From positions 1 through 21,707 of the forward strand of contig CAZUTK010000050.1 in the NCBI GenBank assembly GCA_964623265.1: a stretch of DNA of 21,707 nucleotides. The letters are read 5' to 3'. A model generated the notes under the pieces. It did not search any database, was not told the origin of the DNA, and saw nothing but the letters and a program-made list of their open reading frames with translations. Below are positions 13,679 through 21,446 of the stretch, one piece after another. Source of the DNA: CAZUTK01 sp964623265. Its GTDB lineage: Bacteria; Electryoneota; B3-LCP. The translations under genes were made by a program, and so were the position numbers. How positions within the stretch are numbered: position 1 is the first letter of the stretch; each line of letters begins with the position of its first letter.

Positions 13679-14689
13679 TCAGCGTTCTCCCGCTTCAGCA
13701 AGGATAAGCGCCGATTGCTCGTTCAGTTCGAGAAACCGGATGGAACGGAATCCGCATGCCTGCAACCAGCGTTCAACTGTTGAACTCGTATAACAGGTCC
13801 CCGCCGGTGTTCCTACGAGCATATTGACTGCGAACAGCGCTGCGTGCAATGGATGAGTCCCGTCTTCAGAAATGTAAAAATCCTTGACGATCAGCTTCCC
13901 GCCGGGCGTTATAATTTTCGCAATTTTCGAGAATAACAATTGATTTTCGGCTTCACTCAGTGAATGGATGATGCTGGACAACAAAACGACATCGAATCCC
14001 GCAGGAATCTCATCCATTATGAAATCTCCCGCATAGAATCGGACTCTTTCGTCGAACCGATGATTTGCGCATTGTTCCCTGAAGATCGGCTCCACTTCCG
14101 GCAGATCGTACACGGTCGCAGACAACTCAGGATAACGCCGACAAGCGGCGAATGAAAAGGCTCCGGGACCGCCTCCCAAATCCAAGAGTCTTCGCGGATC
14201 TTTCAGATCAACTTTCTCCCAGAGAAGATCTGCAACGGAAACCGCCAGGTTCGCCATCCCAAGAATAAAGGACCGCAATTCGTCGTCGCTGCGTCGCCCC
14301 CTCGGATCACGTGCGGGAAGGCCGGTCTTCAAAACTTCCTCCATCCTGCTCCAGCGCTGCCAGAGGTTCAAGTTATGCTTGAGAATATCCCCTTGATAAC
14401 CCGGCTTACCCGCAACTAAAAGCGTATCTGCGATTTGGGCATTGGAATATGTTCCATCCTTTTTCACTAAAAAGCCCAATGCGGTCAACGCGTTCAGAAA
14501 GATGCCGGTTGCCCGGGGATCCAAATGGAATCTGCTTGCGATTTGCTCGGCGCTCTCGCATTTTCCGGACAATTCCGTGAAGAGATCCAAATGATTTGCG
14601 GTCAATAAGAGGATGGCGGGACGGAAACCGTTGGCGATGCGCTGCAATTGACTCTGCATTTCTGCAAAATTATCGTTTGGATGATTCAT
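13679..14689 (-). CDS. SAM-dependent O-methyltransferase (acetylserotonin/hydroxyneurosporene O-MT-like)
   Basis: A 336-residue protein with the two-domain layout of plant-type and bacterial small-molecule O-methyltransferases. Residues 10-95 form a helical dimerisation domain with a winged-helix pattern. A Rossmann methyltransferase domain follows, with the SAM motif LDLGGGPGAF (169-178), YDLPEV (194-199) at the acidic strand 2, and GDF (221-223). H242 in IIHSLSEAE sits where these enzymes place the catalytic base. PGGKLIVKDF (262-271) closes the fold. Family members methylate hydroxyl groups of quinone, carotenoid, polyketide or aromatic substrates; the substrate here cannot be told. GAGG lies seven bases before the ATG at 14689. 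It stands alone or heads a unit with dnaJ (250 bases downstream), and no biosynthetic partners are nearby. Confidence 0.88.
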   Translation of the reverse strand: MNHPNDNFAEMQSQLQRIANGFRPAILLLTANHLDLFTELSGKCESAEQIASRFHLDPRATGIFLNALTALGFLVKKDGTYSNAQIADTLLVAGKPGYQGDILKHNLNLWQRWSRMEEVLKTGLPARDPRGRRSDDELRSFILGMANLAVSVADLLWEKVDLKDPRRLLDLGGGPGAFSFAACRRYPELSATVYDLPEVEPIFREQCANHRFDERVRFYAGDFIMDEIPAGFDVVLLSSIIHSLSEAENQLLFSKIAKIITPGGKLIVKDFYISEDGTHPLHAALFAVNMLVGTPAGTCYTSSTVERWLQACGFRSIRFLELNEQSALILAEAGER

Positions 14690-14828
14690 GCCATCCTCGT
14701 CTTTGAAGATTTCATTCCTGTATTGAACTTCGAAAATCCAATAAAGTTCGACCGGGTTCCCTGATTCTTGGATCCGTTTCTACGGAGTCGTCAGGATGAA
14801 TTATGTAAACTGAATCGAGGAAAAAAGG

Positions 14829-14857
14829 TTGACCTCGATGACTTTTTTGCCTATATT
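14829..14857 (+). promoter_or_regulatory. Strong sigma70-type promoter of the prfA operon
   Basis: TTGACC at 14829-14834, a 17-base spacer, then TATATT at 14852-14857. The predicted start near 14864 leaves only about 10 to 17 bases before the prfA start. The TAGGA Shine-Dalgarno-like element (14866-14870) falls just inside that leader. Confidence 0.75.
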
Positions 14858-14874
14858 AGAATGTTTAGGATGAA

Positions 14875-15945
14875 ATGAATATGATCGAACAGACGAATCG
14901 TTTGTTGTCCGGCTACCGCGAACTGGAGAACCAGATCAGCGATCCGGAAATCATCGCGGATCAAGCGCGCTACCGGGAACTGCTGCGCCGTCACAAATCG
15001 CTGAAAGCAGCGGCGGAACTGGCGCAGCGGTATCAGAAAATGTTCGCTGAATGTCAGGAGTACGAGCAGATTCTAAAGATGAAAGAAGACGCCGACTTGA
15101 TGGCGATCGCTGAAGAAGAACTGCCTCGCATTAAGGAGGAATTGAGCTCTCTCGAAGAAGAATTAAAGATCGCCCTACTGCCGAAGGATATTGACGCGGC
15201 GCGAAACGCTATTATGGAAATCCGCGCCGGCACCGGCGGCGAAGAAGCGGCTCTATTCGCCGCGGATCTTTTCCGGATGTATGAACGATACTGCGACCGC
15301 AAGGGTTGGAAGATTGAAATTATGAACACGCATGAGGCCTCCGCGGGCGGATTCAAGGAAATCATTTTCTCGGTAAGCGGAGATGAAGTCTTCAGTCGCT
15401 TGAAATATGAATCCGGAGTACACCGGGTGCAGCGCGTGCCGGTCACCGAAGCTTCCGGGCGGATTCACACATCCGCCGCTTCCGTTGCCGTCCTGCCGGA
15501 AGCGGAGGAAGTGGAAATCGTCATTCAGCCTTCTGATCTGAAAATTGACGTCTTCCGGTCGTCCGGTCCCGGCGGGCAGAGCGTCAATACCACCGATTCC
15601 GCCGTGCGAGTGACTCACCTTCCGACGGGCTTGGTGGTCACCTGCCAAGATGAGAAATCGCAGTTCAAAAATAAAGCGAAAGCGCTGAAGGTGTTGCGGG
15701 CGCGCCTCTATCAGCAATCCCGCGAGGAAGAAGAAGCGAAACAGGCGGCGCAGCGCAGAGCTCAAGTGGGCAGCGGCGACCGATCCGCCAAGATCCGCAC
15801 TTATAATTTCCCCCAGAGCCGCGTGACGGATCACCGCATCGGATTGACTCTCTACCGGCTGAATGAAATCCTCGAAGGCGATCTGGATGAGATCATTGAC
15901 GCCTTAATCCTCGATGAGCGCACGAAGAAACTGGAAGCGGCTTAA
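14875..15945 (+). CDS. prfA: Peptide chain release factor 1
   Basis: RF1 recognises UAA and UAG stop codons and triggers peptidyl-tRNA hydrolysis. The 356-residue length is normal. The codon-recognition tripeptide PVT (189-191) follows the RF1 type PxT in the context HRVQRVPVTEASGRIHTS, distinguishing it from RF2. The catalytic GGQ is at 233-235 in SSGPGGQSVNTTDSA. A GTGGEEAALFAADLFRMY segment is typical of the family. The start is either the ATG at 14875 or the one six bases later at 14881; TAGGA lies four or ten bases before them. It heads the operon behind a strong promoter, and prmC, which methylates the Gln of GGQ, follows two bases after the TAA, a widely conserved pairing. Confidence 0.96.
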   Translation: MNMIEQTNRLLSGYRELENQISDPEIIADQARYRELLRRHKSLKAAAELAQRYQKMFAECQEYEQILKMKEDADLMAIAEEELPRIKEELSSLEEELKIALLPKDIDAARNAIMEIRAGTGGEEAALFAADLFRMYERYCDRKGWKIEIMNTHEASAGGFKEIIFSVSGDEVFSRLKYESGVHRVQRVPVTEASGRIHTSAASVAVLPEAEEVEIVIQPSDLKIDVFRSSGPGGQSVNTTDSAVRVTHLPTGLVVTCQDEKSQFKNKAKALKVLRARLYQQSREEEEAKQAAQRRAQVGSGDRSAKIRTYNFPQSRVTDHRIGLTLYRLNEILEGDLDEIIDALILDERTKKLEAA

Positions 15946-15946
15946 T

Positions 15947-16795
15947 TTGAATCCTCGCGAGGTGCAAAGAGAGATTGCGATGGAACTGGCGCAAGCAGGG
16001 ATCGAGAATGCAGCGCAGGAAGCACTCTGGATATTGCAGGATGGTCTCGGCATCTCAAGAGAAAGACTCCGCGCGGCGAATGCGATCTCTCCAACACCGG
16101 AGCAACTAAATAGACTATACGATTGGATTTCGCGGCGAAAGCGTAGGGAGCCGCTGCAATATATTCTCGGACGTATGGATTTTCGGGGGATCACAATCTC
16201 AATGGATCGGCGGGCTTTGATCCCCCGCCCTGAAACTGAGGGACTGGTGGAACTCATTCTGGAAAAAATCCGACCTTTGCGCGCACCTTCGATTCTCGAT
16301 GTGGGTACCGGCAGCGGAGCCATCGCGTTAAGCATCCTTGACGAGCACCCCACTGCTTTCGTCACCGGCTGCGACATCAGTCCCGATGCGCTGCAGCTCG
16401 CCCGTGAAAACAGCAGACGACTTGGTTTCTCAAAACGCGTAAGCTGGCGGCAAGCGGATCTATTCTCTCCGGATTTTCCGGATCTTTTTCAGCAACGTTT
16501 TGACTTTTTGGTGAGCAATCCGCCTTACATATCAACTGCGGAATTCCAGAACTTGCAGCCGGAAATCCGTCAGTATGAACCTGCGAATGCTCTGCTGGCA
16601 GGCGAGGAAGGTCTGGATTTCGTCCGTCGCCTGGCGGAAATCGGACGTAAAATGATCTTGGAAGAAGGAGCACTTTTTTGCGAAATCGGCGAAACTCAAG
16701 GCGAAGCAGCACGGAACGAATTTCGAAGGCACGGATGGCAGGCGTTCATCAGAAAAGATCTAAGCGGAAAAGACCGCTACATCGCGGCGGAATGA
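15947..16795 (+). CDS. prmC: Release factor glutamine methyltransferase
   Basis: PrmC methylates the side chain of the GGQ glutamine in RF1 and RF2, raising termination efficiency. From a TTG at 15947 the product has 282 residues, close to the usual 277-285. It has an N-terminal helical domain, RPETE (94-98), the SAM motif DVGTGSGA (118-125), and the catalytic NPPY (191-194). The TTG begins two bases after the prfA stop. An ATG at 15914 lies inside prfA and gives a basic extension unlike the family. Internal GTG 15962 and ATG 15980 are alternatives, but the last shortens the conserved N-terminal helix. The stop overlaps the rnr start as ATGA. Confidence 0.93.
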   Translation: MNPREVQREIAMELAQAGIENAAQEALWILQDGLGISRERLRAANAISPTPEQLNRLYDWISRRKRREPLQYILGRMDFRGITISMDRRALIPRPETEGLVELILEKIRPLRAPSILDVGTGSGAIALSILDEHPTAFVTGCDISPDALQLARENSRRLGFSKRVSWRQADLFSPDFPDLFQQRFDFLVSNPPYISTAEFQNLQPEIRQYEPANALLAGEEGLDFVRRLAEIGRKMILEEGALFCEIGETQGEAARNEFRRHGWQAFIRKDLSGKDRYIAAE

Positions 16796-19048
16796 AGCCG
16801 TTCCCGCTTCAGGCGCAAATGCAGGAAGCAATCCTATCAGCGCTCAGCGCAGACTCGGATTCAAGTTACGGCGCGAAGGAATTGTTCAAACGTTTGGGGT
16901 ACAATCGCAATCTGTTCGACGAATTCCAGGAGGTTTTGCATCAGCTTTTAGAGATTCGGCGAATCGAAAAGGTAGGAAAACGCAAGATCCGTCTCGCGCA
17001 TAAAAGAGAAATCGCCTCAGGGATATTACGCTTGACTCCCCACGGATACGGTTTTGTGGATCTCGCACAAAATTCTTCTGTTTTCATCAACGCTCGCGAA
17101 GCGAGAAACGCCTTGGACGGAGATTGGATCAAGGTGGAACTCCATCACCGTGGGCATGAAGCCGGACCTGAAGGTCACATTGTGGAGATTGCCGCCGGTA
17201 AACGACACGATCTCTTAGGGCGTCTTCTGCGCATCGGCGGAGTCTGGCATGCGGAACTGAAGACCGGACCTCTGACCTTCACTGCAAAATTGCGTCAGGA
17301 TGGCGGCGGCTCCCGTTCCGATTCATTTCTGAAGACGGCGAAAAGCGGCGATTGGGCGATCCTGCAGGCACCGGAAAGCCGGCAAAGATACCCACTACCC
17401 TGGACGAAACTCATAACAATTCTGGGTGATCCGAAGCGCAAAGGCGTCGCAGAACAGGGTCTGTTGGCGGAATACGGATTACGGGGCGACTATCCGGCGA
17501 AAGCCTTGCGGGAATCCGAGCAGCTGCGACCGCCTTCTGACCGCCGCGGCGCCCGCCTGCGCGACCNNNNNNNNNNNNNNNNNNCTGACGAATGAATTCG
17601 TCGTCACCATTGACCCGGCGGATGCCCGCGATCACGACGATGCGGTTTCGATCCGGCGGGATGGGTCCGGCGGTTTTCACCTCAGCGTTCATATCGCAGA
17701 TGTCAGCCGCTACGTGCGACCGGATTCTGCGATAGACCGCACAGCGAGAGAACGCGCCTTCAGCATCTATTTGCAGCATCATCACCTGCCGATGCTGCCG
17801 CCGCGGCTTCCGGGTGAACTGTGCAGCCTAAAACCGGGGCGGAATCGGCTGACTCTCACGGTCTTAATCCATTTCGACCGCAAAGGGCGGGTGCTTGATC
17901 AAAAAATCGTACCCGCGAAAATCCGGGTTAAGCGGCTTATCAGCTACGAAACAGCACAGGAATATCTGGAGTCTGCTAAGAAAGCCGGTGACGATGATCC
18001 CGAATTGATGGAAAACTTGCGCACGATGTGGGAGTTGGCGCAAATACTCCGAACCAATCGCCTCGCTGAAGGAGGTGTGGATTTCGATCTGCCGGAACCC
18101 GGTTTTCGCTGGGCGGATGAATTCGCCCCGGCTTCAATCTTCCGACAGCCGCGCTTGTCCAGCCATATACTGATCGAGGAATTCATGCTTGCCGCCAACC
18201 GCGCCGTGGCGGAAATTTGGATTCAAAAGTTGGGCGAAGACGCTCCCTTGATCTTCCGCGTCCATCCGCCGCCGGACGCTGAAAGACTCCTGAAATTGGC
18301 GGATTATCTCGCGGATGCGGGTTTCGTTCTCCCCAAAGAAGGACCGAAAGCGACAATTTCAGGGGAGAACATCACAACAACCCAGCTCTCGACTGCGCGA
18401 GGCATAGCGGATCTTCTGGATGAGGCGCGGAGACGTTTTCCCATCGAAATCACTTCGGTGATCGCCCGCAAAGCCTTGACTCTGGCGCGTTACGATTCCC
18501 ACGCCGGCGGGCACTTCGGACTGGGATTCCGGCGATATCTCCATTTCACATCTCCGATCCGCAGATACGCCGACTTAATGGTCCATCGTCTGGTTCGAAG
18601 GCATTTATTGGACGAGCAACCATTCCGCCCGTCGAAAAAAATCGCCGGACATCACCTCTCGCTTGAAGAAGAGCTGCAGCAAACCTGCGAATACCTATCG
18701 CAACAGGAAAGGATGATCGCTGAACTGGAGCGGGAATCTAATAGACTGGCTGGACTCCTGTATCTCAACGAACACCGCGAGGATCATTTCCGCGCGCTTC
18801 TTGTTGAATCCTATCAGGAAAAGCTCTTCGTGGCGCTGCGCGATCTCTATCTGGAGGGCACCTTGAGTCCGGCATCCAATCTCCGCTTCCGTTCGCGCAG
18901 GAATCCGGCAGCGAGCGGCAAATCAGAGCAACGGATCTCAAGACGCAGACGGGATCACAGCGACGAAATCGCCATCGGTGATGAGTTGACGGTGAGAATC
19001 ACTGAGTTGGATCTGTTCAACCGCAAACTGTTGCTGATGCCGGTATGA
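16792..19048 (+). CDS. rnr: Ribonuclease R (3'-5' exoribonuclease), interrupted by an assembly gap
   Basis: RNase R degrades structured RNA processively and acts in RNA quality control. The ATG at 16792 overlaps the prmC stop. About 258 codons precede a run of 18 N at 17567-17584; they hold an N-terminal winged-helix region and cold-shock-like domains (SGILRLTPHGYGFV). After the gap the frame resumes one register over with LTNEFVVTIDPADARDHDDAV, the RNB catalytic motif with the metal-binding Asp residues, and HFGLGFRRYLHFTSPIRRYADLMVHR. The C-terminus is an S1 domain with an internal basic stretch. The register change is explained if the true gap is 17 or 20 bases, not 18, so this is one intact gene of about 750 codons rather than two. 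The stop overlaps the tgt start. Confidence 0.92.
17567..17584. other. Assembly gap (18 N) inside rnr
   Basis: Eighteen unresolved bases follow a GC-rich stretch. One base before the gap starts a codon and the base after it starts another, so the true gap length must be 2 modulo 3. As written it gives a false frameshift between the two halves of RNase R. Confidence 0.98.
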
Positions 19049-20241
19049 CGATCGCGGAATGGAGCGGCGAATTCGGCTTTGAGATCCTGGCGGAAGATCC
19101 GGCTTCCGAAGCCCGAGTCGGGCTATTGACTACGCCACACGGCGTCATTCAGACTCCGGCTTTTATGCCGGTCGGAACGTACGGCGCGGTAAAAGGGATC
19201 GCACCTTATGAATTGCAAGCCGCCGGAGCGGAAATCATATTAGCCAATGCCCTGCATCTCGAATTCCGTCCTGGTGCGGAAACGATATCTAGGCTGGGCG
19301 GTTTGCATCGCGTGATGAGCTGGGATGGTCCCATCCTGACGGACAGCGGCGGATTCCAAACATACAGTCTGCGAGGAACAATCCGGCACGAGGAGAATGG
19401 GATCATCATCAAGTCACCGGTAAACGGCGCCCAGCACAGCATCACCCCGGAAAAAGTAATTGAAATCCAGCGAAATCTCGGCACGGATTTTATGATGCCG
19501 CTGGATCTCTGCCCGCCGGGACAAACGGATCATCGCGCATCACTGGAAGCTTTGCAGCGCACCCTTCTCTGGGCGAAGGCTTCCATGCGGAAATTCAAAC
19601 AAACAGATCCGCAGCATGGGAACGCGCAGGCGCTTTTCGGCATCATCCAGGGTGGAATTTACGAAGATCTGCGCCGAACTGCGCTGGAGGAATTACTGAC
19701 GATCGGATTTTTCGGCTATGCCATCGGCGGTCTTGCCGTGGGAGAATGCGATGCCGACCGTTGGCGCATCGTAAAATTCTGCAGCGATGCGCTCCCCAAG
19801 ACTCAACCCCGCTACCTGATGGGCGTCGGAACGCCGGAGGATCTGAAGACAGCGATCTCTTGCGGAATGGATCTTTTCGATTGCGTGCTACCGACTCGAA
19901 ACGGCCGCAAGGGGAGTTTATTCACAGCGGATGGAAAAATCAATCTGCGCAATGCCGCTTTCCGCGAAGATGTGGCAGCCATCGCGGAAGACTGCAATTG
20001 CGCCGCCTGTTGTCCGCGAGACGACGGTATTCCAAGATTCAGCCGTGGCTCGATCCGGCATCTATTGACGGTCGGCGATCCCCTCGGTATGCGTCTGGGC
20101 GCCTTGCACAACCTGACTTTCTATTTCAGGCTGCTGCGCGAAATCCGCGCCGGAATAGTAGAGCGCGCCGCGCGGCAGCAAATCGAACAAACAAAAAGTG
20201 CAACTACAAAAACTTGCCTGGATCCAAGAGATCCACGGTAA
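19045..20241 (+). CDS. tgt: tRNA-guanine transglycosylase (queuine tRNA-ribosyltransferase), divergent
   Basis: Tgt exchanges guanine 34 in GUN-anticodon tRNAs for preQ1, a step in queuosine synthesis. The 398-residue product keeps the key residues: D100 in LTDSGGFQ, D154 and C156, IQGG (201-204), GGLAVGE (228-234), the nucleophile D279 in DLFDCVLPTRNGRKG, and a zinc site from C317, C319, C322 and H355. Several usually fixed segments differ. GNTYHL is ANALHL (68-72), FDEC is LDLC (153-156), and the S-x-x-DGS stretch is SPVNGAQ. V232 and C156 match residues associated with preQ1-type bacterial enzymes, from memory. The ATG overlaps the rnr TGA. yajC follows after 29 bases, a common arrangement. 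No preQ1 riboswitch is possible at this start. A paralogue of altered specificity cannot be excluded. Confidence 0.9.
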   Translation: MTIAEWSGEFGFEILAEDPASEARVGLLTTPHGVIQTPAFMPVGTYGAVKGIAPYELQAAGAEIILANALHLEFRPGAETISRLGGLHRVMSWDGPILTDSGGFQTYSLRGTIRHEENGIIIKSPVNGAQHSITPEKVIEIQRNLGTDFMMPLDLCPPGQTDHRASLEALQRTLLWAKASMRKFKQTDPQHGNAQALFGIIQGGIYEDLRRTALEELLTIGFFGYAIGGLAVGECDADRWRIVKFCSDALPKTQPRYLMGVGTPEDLKTAISCGMDLFDCVLPTRNGRKGSLFTADGKINLRNAAFREDVAAIAEDCNCAACCPRDDGIPRFSRGSIRHLLTVGDPLGMRLGALHNLTFYFRLLREIRAGIVERAARQQIEQTKSATTKTCLDPRDPR

Positions 20242-20270
20242 CAAACGTAACTACTATCGAGGAGAACTTC

Positions 20271-20858
20271 ATGTATCTCGCTTTTCTGGCTCAAGCTTCC
20301 CCGCAGGGCGGATCGGGAATTTTAGGCATTCTGCCGATCATCTTCATTATGGTCGTGGTTTATTTTTTGATGCTGCGGCCGCAGATGAAAAAGCAGAAGG
20401 AACACGCCAGAATGGTCGCTGACCTGCGTCGCGGGGATGACATTGTCACCGCCGGAGGGCTTCACGGGAAAATCGTGCAAGCTTATGAGAAAGAGAGCAC
20501 CATCCAGGTGCAGATCGCCAAGGGCGTCATTGTGACTGTGGAACGGACTTCCGTAGCGCGCAAAAGCTCAGGGTCGGGTATCGGCGGTGAAAGAAATGAT
20601 CGTTCGGACGATCGCAAAGCCTTGCGCGGCAAGCCGGAATCATCGAATCCGAATCCGGAAACCGGAGGCGAATCCACCAGCGCGGTCGTCACGCCAAGTG
20701 GATACGCGGCGACGGACAATCGCGAAGGGGTTACGGATATTTTCAACGAAGGCAATATCCGTAAATCCCGTCACCGCCGGCCCAGGCACCGCAAACCATC
20801 GCATCCGATGCACCGAGAAACGGGTTCCGGCGGCGGCATGGATGAGCAGCCCACATAA
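20271..20858 (+). CDS. yajC: Sec translocon accessory protein YajC with a long polar C-terminal extension
   Basis: YajC is a small inner-membrane partner of SecDF-SecYEG. The 195-residue product has the family core: a membrane span at about 17-36, the conserved FLMLRPQMKKQKE (32-44), RRGDDIVTAGGLHGKI (53-68) and VTVERTSVAR (88-97). Residues about 99-195 are an unusual polar, low-complexity tail rich in Gly, Ser, Arg, Asn and Pro, ending in a His/Arg-rich stretch; typical YajC ends near residue 100. AGGAGA lies seven bases before the ATG. The frame is open far upstream inside tgt, but there it is only a shadow frame. secD and secF, often next, are replaced by def and fmt here. Confidence 0.93.
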   Translation: MYLAFLAQASPQGGSGILGILPIIFIMVVVYFLMLRPQMKKQKEHARMVADLRRGDDIVTAGGLHGKIVQAYEKESTIQVQIAKGVIVTVERTSVARKSSGSGIGGERNDRSDDRKALRGKPESSNPNPETGGESTSAVVTPSGYAATDNREGVTDIFNEGNIRKSRHRRPRHRKPSHPMHRETGSGGGMDEQPT

Positions 20859-20875
20859 TCAAGGGAGAAACTGGA

Positions 20876-21424
20876 ATGTCCACGGAAGATATACGCGTCT
20901 ACGGGGATCCGGTCTTGCGTCGCAAGGCGGATCGTGTGGTGCAATTCGACGAAGCGCTGAAGAAAACCGTTGATGAGATGTTCGAAGTGATGTTTGCCGC
21001 GGACGGCATCGGACTGGCGGCGCCTCAGGTGAACATTTCTAAAGCCTTTCTCGTCATCGGTATGCCCAGGGAAAACCAAGAGCCCGAGAAACTCTTTTTC
21101 GCAAACCCTGAAATCGTGGAATCAAGAGGAGAATCCACTTTTGAAGAAGGATGTCTCTCCATCCCGGATATCCGGGAAGATGTCATCCGCCCCGAATGGA
21201 TCCGCGTGCAGTATCAGGATATCCGCGGAAACAAACAGATTCTGGAAACGGAAGGCTTGCTGGCTCGGGTGTTGCAGCATGAAATTGATCATTTGGACGG
21301 TATCCTCTTCGTGGATCGAATCTCCGCGGCTCGGCGCAGTCTGTTGAAGAACGACCTGAAAAAATTATCTGAAAGATCCAAAAAACAGAAGAAGATCACC
21401 AGTACAGATAAAGTTATACTTTAG
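20876..21424 (+). CDS. def: Peptide deformylase
   Basis: Peptide deformylase removes the formyl group from the N-terminal Met of new proteins, using an Fe2+ (or Zn2+) centre. The 182-residue product carries all three family motifs: GIGLAAPQ (44-51), EGCLS (91-95) with metal ligand C93, and QHEIDH (134-139) with ligands H135 and H139 and catalytic E136. The C-terminus is Lys-rich. GGGAG lies about nine bases before the ATG. It starts 17 bases after yajC and 22 bases before fmt, the enzyme that adds the formyl group, a conserved functional pair. Confidence 0.97.
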   Translation: MSTEDIRVYGDPVLRRKADRVVQFDEALKKTVDEMFEVMFAADGIGLAAPQVNISKAFLVIGMPRENQEPEKLFFANPEIVESRGESTFEEGCLSIPDIREDVIRPEWIRVQYQDIRGNKQILETEGLLARVLQHEIDHLDGILFVDRISAARRSLLKNDLKKLSERSKKQKKITSTDKVIL

Positions 21425-21446
21425 CAAATAAACCGAATAATCTGCG

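Noticed and set aside
15914..15946. Start of prmC at the ATG at 15914
   Set aside because: It lies inside prfA and gives a basic extension unlike the family; TTG at 15947 gives a normal length.
17426..19048. A second separate rnr-like gene starting at 17426
   Set aside because: The frame upstream of the N run encodes no RNase R sequence; the catalytic half continues the gene that starts at 16792 across the gap.
19746..20270. Long N-terminal extension of yajC
   Set aside because: It lies inside tgt in another frame and is not conserved; the ATG at 20271 has a good Shine-Dalgarno.
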